From Flavobacterium psychrolimnae (lineage in GTDB: Bacteria; Bacteroidota; Bacteroidia; Flavobacteriales; Flavobacteriaceae), in the NCBI RefSeq assembly GCF_003312425.1, contig NZ_QNUX01000003.1:124001-188000 (forward strand): a DNA stretch of 64,000 nucleotides, given 5' to 3'. Positions 13,778-22,409 of the stretch are shown here, piece by piece. Position numbers and translations under genes: made by a program. Position 1 is the first letter of the stretch. Every line of letters begins with the position of its first letter. The notes beneath the pieces were generated by a model. It saw only the letters and a program-made list of their open reading frames with translations, ran no database searches and was not told the DNA's origin.

Positions 13778-15928
13778 TTAAAACTTCAACGTCATTCCTA
13801 CCAAGAAATTAATTCCTGCTTGTGGGTAATAGTATGGGTAAATATCATACATGTAACCGTTAGAAACGTATTTCTTATCTAAAAAATTATTCATTAAACC
13901 GGTCAATACAATTTCTTTGAAGATGGTTTTAGGTTTAAAAGTGTAGACAACATTTAAATCATTGACAAAATAATCAGCCAATTTTGCTGCCGGTAATTCG
14001 ATGTTGTTCATGTATTGTTCCCCAACGAATTTCTGTAACCATGAAATATGAAGATTTTCAATAGGGGTGTATACTAAAATATTTCCCGCAATAATTGATG
14101 GTGAATACGCAATATCTGTAGTTCCGTAATTCTGACCTTCTACCGCTAAATCAGTATTTTTATTAGCACTCAACGTAAAATTAGGACGAATAATCAATTG
14201 ATCTGTCAATGCTATTGTAGCATCAACTTCCAGTCCTAAACGGTAACTTTTCTCACTGTTGGAACGTATTGGAGCGCCCACATCATCTAAACCTCCCGTT
14301 AAAATCAATTGGTCTTTATAGGCCATATAATACACATTCGTATTGAATTGTACTTTTTCCGCAAGATATCTCCAACCCAATTCAAAGTCATTTAGTTTCT
14401 CTGACTTTACATTCCCACCTTCATAATCACTCCTATTCGGTTCGCGATTGGCTCTGGCATACGATAAATACACGGAATTTCCAGAATTGATCGTAAAGGT
14501 TAATCCTGTTTTAGGGTTAAAGAAATTAAAAGTATCATCCACAAGTGTTGGCTGAACGCCGTTTGCTTTGTAATTCACTGATCGATATTGCAAATCTCCA
14601 AATAAACTTAGCTTTTCCGTGATTTGGTAATTGGCTTTGGCAAAAACATTCCCATCCGTTTTATTGGCATAATCATCATAGTAGCGATCTCCCAACTCAC
14701 TCTGAGAAGCATTTCGTGCCCAAATAACTTTTCCAAAATGGTCGCCTTCGTACTTGTTCCAACCACCACCAAAAATCACATCTAGTTTTTCATCTTTATA
14801 ATTGGCAGAAAATGTAGTTCCATAGAAATCATTTTCTAACCATTTTTGACGCACTAAATCAGTTGTTGTAATAGCGCCAACAGACTGTAATCCGTAATCG
14901 GCAAAATCAGCGTCTTCTTTATAGTTTTCATAAAATCCTTTGCCTTTTGTGTAATGCAACGCAAAATTCGTACTCCAGTTGTCGGATATTTTTTCATTCC
15001 AAAGCAATTGTGAGTGATCTTGTTGATAATTATCGGTTTCATTGTCATAGAAACGAGCATTTCCTTGTTCGTCTGTGAAAGCACCTGCTGAATTAAACGT
15101 TCGGTCATTTTTTAAGGTTTCACCATCTATTCCGTTCCAAGACTGGTACGTTTTTTCGGTCCCACCAAAAACCAATGCTTTTATCAAAGTAGTTTTGCCC
15201 ACATACGTTCCCTGAAGAAAATACGATTTCAAATCAGAGGCTCCGCGATCTATAAATCCGTCCGACTTGATCGCTGATAACCGTCCCGCAATTTCAAAAT
15301 GATCGTTCATCAAACCCGTACTGAATTTTACGGTGTGTTTTCTGGTATTAAAACTTCCCAAAGAGTTGGAAATTTCACCCGAGCTATCTTTGGCAAAATT
15401 ATCAGTTAACATATTTAAACTGGCACCAAAAGCACCTGCTCCATTAGTAGAAGTTCCTACACCGCGTTGTAATTGCAAACTCTCCACTGAAGAAGCAAAA
15501 TCCGGCATATTCACCCAGAACGTTCCATGACTTTCGGAATCATTATACGGAATTCCGTTGATGGTAACGTTCACTCGCGTTGCATCGCTACCACGAACTC
15601 GAATTCCGGTATATCCCACACCATTTCCGGCATCAGAAGTCGTAACAACTGACGGTAAATAATTCATCAGAATTGGAATGTCCTGCCCCAAATTTCGGAA
15701 TTTGATTTCCTTTTTACCTAAATTACTGAAACTTACCGGTGTTTTTGTGGTAACACGTACTGCAGAAACCAAGACTTCATCAAGTTGGTTTACAGACGTA
15801 GTGTCTTTGACTTGAGAAAAGGAGACTAGAGAAAAGAAAATAGAAGTACAAGTAATTAGAGCCTTGTATTTTAAAACTTTGCAACTTTGCGACTTTGCAA
15901 CTTTGCGACTAATAATAATAGTATTCAT
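13778..15928 (-). CDS. TonB-dependent outer-membrane receptor under TPP riboswitch control
   Basis: A 716-residue receptor with a signal peptide (cleavage probably after SLVSFSQ, near residue 39), a plug domain (about 50-160: LDEVLVSAVRV, GIRVRGSDATRVNVTINGIPYND) and a 22-strand-type barrel ending in VGMTLKF. It lacks the carboxypeptidase-like N-terminal domain of SusC proteins. A TPP riboswitch lies upstream, so thiamin, its phosphates or a precursor is the likely substrate; this link is known for other Bacteroidota receptors. The n-region of the signal peptide is encoded by an 8-bp tandem repeat, see the repeat entry. The ATG at 15928 is the only ATG before the signal peptide. Confidence 0.9.
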   Translation of the reverse strand: MNTIIISRKVAKSQSCKVLKYKALITCTSIFFSLVSFSQVKDTTSVNQLDEVLVSAVRVTTKTPVSFSNLGKKEIKFRNLGQDIPILMNYLPSVVTTSDAGNGVGYTGIRVRGSDATRVNVTINGIPYNDSESHGTFWVNMPDFASSVESLQLQRGVGTSTNGAGAFGASLNMLTDNFAKDSSGEISNSLGSFNTRKHTVKFSTGLMNDHFEIAGRLSAIKSDGFIDRGASDLKSYFLQGTYVGKTTLIKALVFGGTEKTYQSWNGIDGETLKNDRTFNSAGAFTDEQGNARFYDNETDNYQQDHSQLLWNEKISDNWSTNFALHYTKGKGFYENYKEDADFADYGLQSVGAITTTDLVRQKWLENDFYGTTFSANYKDEKLDVIFGGGWNKYEGDHFGKVIWARNASQSELGDRYYDDYANKTDGNVFAKANYQITEKLSLFGDLQYRSVNYKANGVQPTLVDDTFNFFNPKTGLTFTINSGNSVYLSYARANREPNRSDYEGGNVKSEKLNDFELGWRYLAEKVQFNTNVYYMAYKDQLILTGGLDDVGAPIRSNSEKSYRLGLEVDATIALTDQLIIRPNFTLSANKNTDLAVEGQNYGTTDIAYSPSIIAGNILVYTPIENLHISWLQKFVGEQYMNNIELPAAKLADYFVNDLNVVYTFKPKTIFKEIVLTGLMNNFLDKKYVSNGYMYDIYPYYYPQAGINFLVGMTLKF
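15876..15910. repeat. 8-bp tandem repeat inside the 5' coding end of the receptor gene
   Basis: Two perfect 16-bp units (15876-15891 and 15892-15907), each made of ACTTTGCA and ACTTTGCG, give four 8-bp steps. They lie between the start codon and the hydrophobic core of the signal peptide. Gain or loss of one 8-bp or one 16-bp unit would shift the reading frame. Confidence 0.8.
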
Positions 15929-16039
15929 CCGTAAAAAGATTACGAATAAAAGGGGGAATTATTCTTTTTGTTAAATTAAAAAATGATTGTTTCCTATGAC
16001 AAATAAAGTAGTGTGCACGCTATTTCTTTGTCATTTTTT

Positions 16040-16112
16040 CCCTTAACAGCATTACCTGTTCAGGTTCGTTGGGTATAATCTCAGCTCGTTATTTAGAGCA
16101 CCCCTTTGAGAC
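16040..16112 (-). ncRNA. TPP riboswitch (THI element)
   Basis: On the minus strand the conserved thiamin-pyrophosphate aptamer elements appear in order: GGGGTGCTC, GAGCTGAGA, ATACCC, GAACCTGAACAGG, TAATGCTG and AAGGGAAAA. These are the pyrimidine- and pyrophosphate-sensing helices of the family. The aptamer starts at the predicted transcription start and lies 112 bases before the TonB receptor ATG. Downstream, an 8-bp inverted repeat (16034-16027 with 16003-15996) forms a large hairpin that may belong to the expression platform; no T run follows it directly, so control may be at translation. Confidence 0.92.
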
Positions 16113-16116
16113 AGCG

Positions 16117-16124
16117 CAAAACTA
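16117..16124 (-). promoter_or_regulatory. -7 promoter element of the TPP-controlled receptor transcript
   Basis: Minus-strand TAGTTTTG fits TAnnTTTG and lies directly before the aptamer, so transcription would start at or just before the first riboswitch helix. Confidence 0.6.
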
Positions 16125-16165
16125 ATTATAAATTGTGAATTATAAATTATGAATTGGAATAAATT

Positions 16166-16567
16166 TTAAAAATCAGGTTTTCTGCGTGTTTTTTTAATTT
16201 CGGAAACAGTCTTTTTATCCTTTATTCGCTTTCTAATTACTGATTTAGGGATTCTGGTGGGCTTTCTTTCTTTTGGAACAAATAATGCATTTTTTATCAG
16301 TTCCAAAAATCGTTTAATTACAATTTCTTTATTTCTAAATTGACTGCGGTCTTCATCACAGTTCAAAATTAAAATAGCATCAGTAGTCAATCTGGAAGAT
16401 AATTTGGTTTCAACCAAAAGTTTCTCTTCTTCAGTTAAAGCCTGAGAATTTTTCAAATCAAAACTCAATACCACTTTCGAGGAAACTTTATTTACGTTCT
16501 GACCACCGGATCCACTGCTACGGACGGCTTTAAAACTTAATTCGGATATGATTTTTTCAATTTCCAT
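16166..16567 (-). CDS. arfB: Ribosome-rescue peptidyl-tRNA hydrolase ArfB (YaeJ)
   Basis: A 133-residue protein with the release-factor-like catalytic motif GGQ at residues 21-23 (SSGSGGQNVNKVSSKV) and the basic C-terminal tail (RKRIKDKKTVSEIKKTRRKPDF) that fits the empty mRNA channel. ArfB hydrolyses peptidyl-tRNA on stalled ribosomes without a stop codon. It is the last gene of the five-gene operon from 20675 down, 13 bp after the kinase/DUF4301 fusion. Confidence 0.93.
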   Translation of the reverse strand: MEIEKIISELSFKAVRSSGSGGQNVNKVSSKVVLSFDLKNSQALTEEEKLLVETKLSSRLTTDAILILNCDEDRSQFRNKEIVIKRFLELIKNALFVPKERKPTRIPKSVIRKRIKDKKTVSEIKKTRRKPDF

Positions 16568-16580
16568 TGCAGTTAAATTT

Positions 16581-18701
16581 TCATGACTGGTGTGCAGGTT
16601 TCAATAAATCATTCACTGTTTTTACCGGATTAAAAGTAATCAACGGCACCTGAACAAACACAGTCAGCCAATTTGCCATAGCGCCGTTCCATAAACCAGG
16701 TAACTCATATCCTTTGATACTTTTGCCTGCTACATTTTTCTCTACAATAAAACCACTGTTGTAATCAACAAACTGAGTCAGATCAAATTTCTCTTTTTTA
16801 TAATTTTTAATGCTACAAACTAAATCAACTGGATTAAAATGGGTGGCAGCATTCAGAATTATTTTTTGATTGTCATTATTTAAATCAACTTGGGAACTTT
16901 CTACAATTTGTAAGGAAACCGCACCTTGATCATTGCGTACCCAAAATGGACCTCCGCCAGGTTCACCTTCATTTTTCACCATTCCACAAACACGTATTGG
17001 TCTGTTTAAAATAGCTCTTACCTCTGTGACTTTACTTTCCAAATTTTCGGAATGAAAGCCATCATTCATTATTATATTTAATTTGTCCTTTAAAAAAAGA
17101 ATGATTTCATCTATCAACTCGGGTTCAATCGATGCAGCATCCAAAGCGTTTAAATAACTAAAAACCTGTTGTTGAATTTCCAACAAAATTCCAGCCAATC
17201 CTCTTTTGTACAAAGAAATTTTCTCTACATTGTTTTGGATGACGTTATCAATATTTTTTATAAAAACAATATCAGCTTCCAAATTATTCAAATTCTCAAT
17301 CAAAGCGCCATGACCTCCTGGCCTGAAAACTAATTGTCCATCTTCATCCCGGAACGGCTTGTTTTTCATAGTGACTGCAAGCGTGTCAGTGGTTTTGTTT
17401 TGATACGAATAGCTCACATTTATTTCTACAACTGATTCCTTTTCAATTTTAGATTTAACTGAATCAACAATATCTTCAAAATATTTTTGATGCGATTCTG
17501 AAACCGTAAAATGTAAATCAGAGCCATTATTAGCACTTGAATAATGCGCACATTCCCGCAAATGTTCTTCAACTGGAGTTACAATATGGGTTTTATATTT
17601 GTGAAAAGGAAGAATCCCTTTGGGTTGATTTGCAAAATCAAAATAATCCGATGAAAGCATTAATTTTATGAAATAGTAATTTTTAAAACTTCGGTCCAAA
17701 GTATCAAAATCGGCAAATTCAGCTTTCAATTGCTTATCTATTGCTTCAAAAAAAGGAAACTTCTCCATTCCCACAATAAAAATGGACAGTTTACTCGCTT
17801 TTTTTCGATTAATATAAGCATTAATTGATTCGTTTTCAACATCAAATTCATTGAGAAATTCTGTTAAAAACTTAAACATTCTACTCGCCGCTCCAGATGC
17901 TGGAACAAATTTGTTTAATTTGAGACCTGATTTATTCGCATCAAAATAACTGGCTTTCTCTTGAAAATCTTTCTCAGATAATTTCAAAATACCATTTGAC
18001 AACGTTGCCGGACTGACTAAATCTGCTTTTGGAATTCCATTTTTAAAAAAATCCAGTTGCTTTTGAATAGTTGCAATTGGGATCCCATATTCCTGAATAT
18101 ATATAAAATCACTTGACGAAAACCCTAATTCTCTGGCCAAAGTCAAATCTTCAATAATTGCAACTGCTTTTTTAAGCCGCAAATCCTTGTCTCCAGAAAG
18201 TGTTATAAATGGCTTATTATTATCGATTAAAGATTGCTTAAAAACCGCAAAAACAGATTCTCTTCCGTCCGCTTTGTCTCTTAAATCATCTCTTTCCCAA
18301 GGCACATCAATATCAGTCAGAAAAAACAAATCATATTCATGTTCGCAAGCCGCTTCATGTAACAAAGGGTCACAATAGTTATAATACACTTCAGAAAAAA
18401 CCTTGGTCACCATTAAATTAGTATCACAAAAAAGATATTTATTGGCAATCAGTGTTCTCTCGTTTTCTAATTTAGTTTGACCATAAGCAATCGGCAGCAT
18501 GTCATCAACAGTACATATTTGCTGGCTGGAATCCCATTTTTCCTGAAGATAATCGCGTGCAAATTCTGGAACCCATTCGGTTTTATAGTATTCCGCAAGC
18601 TGTCTGGCCAATGTAGTTTTGCCAGTGCTTTCAGGACCAAATAAAGCTATTTTTATTATTTTTGTGGCTCCGTTGGAGAGCTGTCTGAGATTTTCTTCCA
18701 T
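16581..18701 (-). CDS. NadR-type ribosylnicotinamide kinase fused to DUF4301 domain
   Basis: A 706-residue fusion. Residues 15-190 are a P-loop kinase of the NadR C-terminal type: Walker A GPESTGKT (22-29), PEFARDYL (45-52), and FLTDIDVPWERDDLRD (127-142), expected to phosphorylate nicotinamide riboside to NMN. Residues about 194-706 match DUF4301, usually a separate protein. Within it PASGAASRMFK (267-277), RPGGHGALIENL (460-471) and ADIVFIKNIDNV (476-487) resemble the nucleotide-binding and PGHG/SNIDN motifs of UDP-sugar pyrophosphorylases, so it may be a nucleotidyltransferase (inference). The start ATG 18701 lies 46 bases inside pnuC; a longer reading to 18902 only covers pnuC in another frame. 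The pnuC context supports NAD salvage for the kinase half. Confidence 0.85.
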   Translation of the reverse strand: MEENLRQLSNGATKIIKIALFGPESTGKTTLARQLAEYYKTEWVPEFARDYLQEKWDSSQQICTVDDMLPIAYGQTKLENERTLIANKYLFCDTNLMVTKVFSEVYYNYCDPLLHEAACEHEYDLFFLTDIDVPWERDDLRDKADGRESVFAVFKQSLIDNNKPFITLSGDKDLRLKKAVAIIEDLTLARELGFSSSDFIYIQEYGIPIATIQKQLDFFKNGIPKADLVSPATLSNGILKLSEKDFQEKASYFDANKSGLKLNKFVPASGAASRMFKFLTEFLNEFDVENESINAYINRKKASKLSIFIVGMEKFPFFEAIDKQLKAEFADFDTLDRSFKNYYFIKLMLSSDYFDFANQPKGILPFHKYKTHIVTPVEEHLRECAHYSSANNGSDLHFTVSESHQKYFEDIVDSVKSKIEKESVVEINVSYSYQNKTTDTLAVTMKNKPFRDEDGQLVFRPGGHGALIENLNNLEADIVFIKNIDNVIQNNVEKISLYKRGLAGILLEIQQQVFSYLNALDAASIEPELIDEIILFLKDKLNIIMNDGFHSENLESKVTEVRAILNRPIRVCGMVKNEGEPGGGPFWVRNDQGAVSLQIVESSQVDLNNDNQKIILNAATHFNPVDLVCSIKNYKKEKFDLTQFVDYNSGFIVEKNVAGKSIKGYELPGLWNGAMANWLTVFVQVPLITFNPVKTVNDLLKPAHQS

Positions 18702-19285
18702 TCTAAATAGCCAAAAATGGCAACTACTGTAAATACTATATATTGAAAACTGGTAAAAGTATAGCCTTTTGCAAAATACAATGGAATGGAAATTACATCT
18801 CCAACAATCCAAAATATCCAATTCTCTACTTTTCTTTTGGCCATGAGCCACATTCCTACAAAGAAAATTCCTGTAATAAATGTATCTACATATGCATACC
18901 AAGTGGTGAATTTTCCGAAATAATGATATACCGAAAACACAAAGGCGACGGTAAATATAAAAAGAATTATCGCAATTCGTTTTTCAGAACTCGAAATTTT
19001 TGAAATTGGGAATTCTTCAGTATCTCCTTTTTTCCGAGTCCAATGGTACCAGCCATAAATACTCATCACAAAATAATAGCCGTTGATCATCATATCGCCC
19101 CATAAAGTCCATTTCCAAAGCAAATACACAAATATGGAAGTACTTACTAATCCGGTTGGAAAAACCAAAATATTATCTTTTTTAGCGTACCAAACGCTCA
19201 ATAATCCGAAAATGACAGCAACAATTTCCAATATAATATCTAATGTTGGGTATTCGCTGTACTGCGAAAAAAAATAATCAATCAT
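18656..19285 (-). CDS. pnuC: Nicotinamide riboside transporter PnuC
   Basis: A 209-residue inner-membrane protein with about seven hydrophobic helices. The PnuC signature is clear: VWYAKKDNILVFPTGLVSTSIFVYLLWKW near residues 37-65 and WIFWIVGDVISIPLYFAKGYTFTSFQYIVF near 157-186. PnuC proteins import nicotinamide riboside by facilitated diffusion, trapped by phosphorylation inside. The next gene, which overlaps its 3' end by 46 bases, encodes exactly that kinase. The upstream neighbour GGGPS ends 4 bp before its start. Confidence 0.95.
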   Translation of the reverse strand: MIDYFFSQYSEYPTLDIILEIVAVIFGLLSVWYAKKDNILVFPTGLVSTSIFVYLLWKWTLWGDMMINGYYFVMSIYGWYHWTRKKGDTEEFPISKISSSEKRIAIILFIFTVAFVFSVYHYFGKFTTWYAYVDTFITGIFFVGMWLMAKRKVENWIFWIVGDVISIPLYFAKGYTFTSFQYIVFTVVAIFGYLEWKKISDSSPTEPQK

Positions 19286-19289
19286 TTAA

Positions 19290-20009
19290 TTATGCGTTAA
19301 AAAAGTTATTATCATTTTCAAAAGCGGTTCCTATAATTACTAAATCGGCTCCGGAATCATAAGCGTTTTGAATTCCCTGCAAATCTACAATTCCGCCACC
19401 AACAAGTAACGGAATTTCAATATTTTGAGCAACTAATGCAATCATTTCCAGCGGCACAGCTTGTTTAGCACCACTTCCCGCTTCAAGATAAATCAACTTA
19501 TTGCCTAACATTTCACCTGCTTGTGCCGTAGCCAATGCTAAATCAAGATTATTTCTATTTAAAGGTTTGGTCTTACTCACTCTCTCTACTGCGGTTTCAG
19601 TTCCGCTTTCAATCAAAATATATCCTGTAGAAATGACTTCGAGTTGAGTTTTCTTTAAAATAGGAGCTGCTTTTACCTGATGTTCAATCAGAAAATCCGG
19701 ATTTCGACCAGAGATTAATGACAAAAACAAAATCGCATCGGCTTTATCTGAAATCTGGGATGGGTTTCCGGGGAAAAGAAAAATGGGTAAATCACAATTT
19801 TGCTTGATTTGTATAATCAATTCGTCTTGAATATTTGTTGTAACCTGGCTTCCGCCTATGAAAATATGCGTTGCCGGCGATTGATCTATTTTTGAAATTA
19901 GTCCCGCCACAGTGTTCAAATCAATTTTATCAGGATCAAGAAGGATAGCCAATAATTTTTTGTTATTAGTTTTGGCTTTTATTATTTGGCTGTATAGGTT
20001 GTTCTTCAT
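19290..20009 (-). CDS. Geranylgeranylglyceryl phosphate synthase-like protein (PcrB/GGGPS family)
   Basis: A 239-residue TIM-barrel prenyltransferase. Family markers are AILLDPDKID (about 21-30), THIFIGGSQVT (47-57), LFLSLISGRNPDFLI (94-108), GYILIESGT (about 128-136), YLEAGSGA (about 174-181) and the phosphate-binding LLVGGGI and ADLVIIGTAFE. It should join geranylgeranyl diphosphate (or a related prenyl chain) to sn-glycerol-1-phosphate, forming an archaeal-type ether-linked glycerol. Bacteroidota members of this family have been shown biochemically to do so, but the final product in the cell is unclear. It lies within the PPTase-pnuC operon. Confidence 0.92.
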   Translation of the reverse strand: MKNNLYSQIIKAKTNNKKLLAILLDPDKIDLNTVAGLISKIDQSPATHIFIGGSQVTTNIQDELIIQIKQNCDLPIFLFPGNPSQISDKADAILFLSLISGRNPDFLIEHQVKAAPILKKTQLEVISTGYILIESGTETAVERVSKTKPLNRNNLDLALATAQAGEMLGNKLIYLEAGSGAKQAVPLEMIALVAQNIEIPLLVGGGIVDLQGIQNAYDSGADLVIIGTAFENDNNFFNA

Positions 20010-20045
20010 AAGTTTTACCGCTAATTCGCAAATTTGCGGTTTGTT

Positions 20046-20675
20046 TTAATTTTCGAAGGCATAAACTAAGGTAAATCCTTCTATTTCTTCAAAATGAATC
20101 TTGAAATTTTTTACTAAATTATCAAAATGAAGTTCAGCGATAGTTTGTTTACTTTCTAATTCAAAATCGCAGACACTTATATGGTTTTTGAAACTGATTC
20201 CTTTTTCATTTCTAATTTTGAAAACAGCTTCTTTAATACCCCAAATAACGGTCAGTTTTCGAATGTATTCGTCACTATCCAAATCCAAAAACTGAAATTC
20301 CGAATCACAGAATTTATCGGCAATTCGAGTGATTTTGTCTCGTTGCAATTCGATGTCGATTCCTACGGTTTCGTCACTGATAATAATGGCGGAAAACTCA
20401 TGAGAATGCGTTATGGAAATGAATTTTCCATGGTTTAAATGTGGTTTTCCAAAAACATCATAATACAAATCAAAATCAGTGTAACCGGCTTGTTGCAATA
20501 ATTTGCGCACGCTAAGAAAAGCGCGTTGGTGCATCTCCGATTTCATTCCGTCAAGGCGAATGCGATTACTATCGTTTAAGACCATTTGTTCTAATAATTC
20601 CGCATAGGATTCGGTTACTTTCCAAACGAGAATTTGAGTTCTAGAATTAATATGTATCGTTTTAAAAAGTGGCAT
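20046..20675 (-). CDS. 4'-phosphopantetheinyl transferase (Sfp-like)
   Basis: A 209-residue member of the PPTase superfamily. The magnesium and CoA-binding motifs are GIDIE (105-109) and WGIKEAVFK (145-153), with KPHL (77-80) and SITHSH (87-92) upstream. It should transfer the phosphopantetheine arm of CoA to a carrier protein. No carrier protein or synthase gene is nearby, so its target may be the fatty-acid ACP or a distant polyketide, flexirubin or peptide system. First gene of the minus-strand operon; it is followed by GGGPS after 36 bp. Confidence 0.93.
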   Translation of the reverse strand: MPLFKTIHINSRTQILVWKVTESYAELLEQMVLNDSNRIRLDGMKSEMHQRAFLSVRKLLQQAGYTDFDLYYDVFGKPHLNHGKFISITHSHEFSAIIISDETVGIDIELQRDKITRIADKFCDSEFQFLDLDSDEYIRKLTVIWGIKEAVFKIRNEKGISFKNHISVCDFELESKQTIAELHFDNLVKNFKIHFEEIEGFTLVYAFEN

Positions 20676-20692
20676 CGTGTTATGATCTTGAT

Positions 20693-20774
20693 TTTTAGCC
20701 CCGGTAGTAGCGGCATCCTTTTTTCACGCTTTTTTGCGTGTAAAAAGATATAGCGAATAACGGGAAATAGCTCC
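20693..20774 (+). repeat. Flavobacterial structured intergenic repeat, copy 1
   Basis: Starts TTTTAGCCCCGG and ends CGGGAAATAGCTCC. A conserved left half (TAGCGGCATCCTTTT) and right half (AAAAGATATAGCG) can pair (ATC-CTTTT with AAAAGAT, CCCG with CGGG) and enclose a variable hairpin CACGC/GCGTG. It lies upstream of the PPTase gene. Related copies lie at 38249, 43755 and 46662. Just after it, 20780-20794 (CTGAAACAAGTTCAG) matches the core of the long palindrome in copy 4. Confidence 0.8.
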
Positions 20775-20887
20775 TGAAACTGAAACAAGTTCAGCTTCAA
20801 GAAATTATTTAGTTAATGTTCAAAAGATTAGCGAATTAAACAATTCATAATTCTTTTAGAAAACAGTTAAATTCTAAAGTTATTACG

Positions 20888-20895
20888 TAAATTTG
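20888..20895 (+). promoter_or_regulatory. -7 promoter element of ahcY
   Basis: TAAATTTG fits TAnnTTTG and lies 31 bases before the ATG at 20927. No exact TTG at -33. Confidence 0.55.
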
Positions 20896-20926
20896 CAAAA
20901 AATTTACAATTACAAATATACTATAA

Positions 20927-22243
20927 ATGAGTACTACAACTATGCCTTTTGTGGCTTTCAAAGTAAAAGACATTTCTCTAGCGGCTTGGGGAAGAAAAGA
21001 AATTGAATTAGCTGAAGCTGAAATGCCAGGTTTAATGGCGCTTCGTGCGGAATATAAAAATGAACAACCACTTGCTGGCGCTCGTATTGCAGGATGTTTG
21101 CACATGACAATCCAAACTGCGGTTTTGATTGAAACTTTAATCGCTCTTGGTGCTGAAGTTACTTGGTCTTCTTGTAACATTTTTTCTACTCAAGATCAAG
21201 CTGCTGCTGCGATTGCTGCTGCCGGAATTCAGGTTTATGCTTGGAAAGGTTTAAACGAAGAAGATTTTGACTGGTGTATCGAGCAAACATTATTCTTTGG
21301 TGAAGACAGAAAACCATTGAACATGATTCTTGATGATGGTGGAGATTTGACCAATATGGTTATTGACCGTTACCCTGAATTAGTTGCAGGAATCAAAGGA
21401 TTATCTGAAGAAACTACAACTGGAGTTCACAGATTATATGAAAGAGTAAAAGCAGGAACATTACCAATGCCAGCTATAAATGTTAATGACTCGGTTACTA
21501 AATCTAAATTTGACAACAAATACGGTTGTAAAGAATCAGCAGTTGATGCGGTTCGTCGTGCAACTGATATTATGCTTGCTGCAAAAAGAGTAATCGTTTG
21601 TGGTTACGGTGATGTAGGTAAAGGAACTGCAGCTTCTTTTAGAGGTGCTGGCTCTATTGTTACGGTTACTGAAATTGACCCAATTTGTGCTTTACAAGCT
21701 GCAATGGACGGTTTTGAAGTAAAAAAATTAGATACAGTTATCGCAACAGCTGATATTATCATTACTACTACTGGAAATAAAGATATCGTTTTAGGTTCTC
21801 ATTTCGAAAAAATGAAAGACAAAACTATCGTTTGTAACATCGGGCATTTTGATAACGAAATTGATATGGCTTGGTTGAATATAAACCACGGTGCATCAAA
21901 AATCGAAATCAAACCACAAGTTGACAAATATACAATTGCTGGAAATGATATTATCGTTTTGGCTGAAGGTCGTTTAGTAAACCTTGGTTGTGCTACAGGT
22001 CACCCAAGTTTTGTAATGAGTAACTCATTTACAAACCAAACTCTTGCTCAAATCGAATTGTGGAAAAACAGCGCGGCATACAACAATGACGTATACATGT
22101 TACCAAAACACTTAGATGAGAAAGTAGCAATGTTACACTTAGCTAAATTAGGTGTTGAATTAGAGACTTTACGTGTAGACCAAGCTGATTATATTGGTGT
22201 TCCAGTTGAAGGTCCATTCAAACCAGAATATTACAGATACTAG
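20927..22243 (+). CDS. ahcY: Adenosylhomocysteinase
   Basis: A 438-residue S-adenosylhomocysteine hydrolase, splitting SAH into adenosine and homocysteine and so keeping methyltransferases from product inhibition. Landmarks are [13 protein letters not shown], the NAD-binding [11 protein letters not shown] near residue 225, the GHFDNEIDM and [14 protein letters not shown] segments, and the conserved C-terminal end [15 protein letters not shown] that closes the active site. Length is normal. Its last 22 codons and the following 52 bases are present a second time, in damaged form, at 24836-24954 beyond the patatin gene. Confidence 0.98.
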   Translation: MSTTTMPFVAFKVKDISLAAWGRKEIELAEAEMPGLMALRAEYKNEQPLAGARIAGCLHMTIQTAVLIETLIALGAEVTWSSCNIFSTQDQAAAAIAAAGIQVYAWKGLNEEDFDWCIEQTLFFGEDRKPLNMILDDGGDLTNMVIDRYPELVAGIKGLSEETTTGVHRLYERVKAGTLPMPAINVNDSVTKSKFDNKYGCKESAVDAVRRATDIMLAAKRVIVCGYGDVGKGTAASFRGAGSIVTVTEIDPICALQAAMDGFEVKKLDTVIATADIIITTTGNKDIVLGSHFEKMKDKTIVCNIGHFDNEIDMAWLNINHGASKIEIKPQVDKYTIAGNDIIVLAEGRLVNLGCATGHPSFVMSNSFTNQTLAQIELWKNSAAYNNDVYMLPKHLDEKVAMLHLAKLGVELETLRVDQADYIGVPVEGPFKPEYYRY

Positions 22244-22295
22244 ATTTTAGATTGCTGATCAGCGATTTATGATTTCAGATTTAGAACCCTTGCAG
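22178..22295. repeat. Direct repeat copy 1: ahcY 3' end plus downstream
   Basis: This 118-bp segment covers the last 22 codons of ahcY and 52 following bases. It aligns with 24836-24954 with nine substitutions and one inserted T, about 92% identity. Together the two copies frame the patatin gene. Confidence 0.9.
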
Positions 22296-22326
22296 TCCCG
22301 AAGTTTCGGGAGCAAGGGTTTTTTGT
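22285..22326 (+). terminator. Intrinsic terminator of ahcY
   Basis: AACCCTTGC and GCAAGGGTT arms with an inner CCCGAA/TTCGGG stem (22297-22310) form a long hairpin followed by TTTTTTG. The corresponding place in the second copy (24946 on) keeps only the left arm and part of the T run. Confidence 0.88.
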
Positions 22327-22409
22327 TTTTTAATCTGAAAGACAGTGCTATATAAGTATTTCTTACGAAATGTGCCTTGATCAACCACATGAACTGTGAA
22401 AAAATATAC

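Noticed and set aside
18702..18902. N-terminal extension of the kinase/DUF4301 reading frame
   Set aside because: It is Cys/Tyr/Phe-rich, covers pnuC in another frame and has no resemblance to the family start; ATG 18701 precedes the P-loop by the normal distance.
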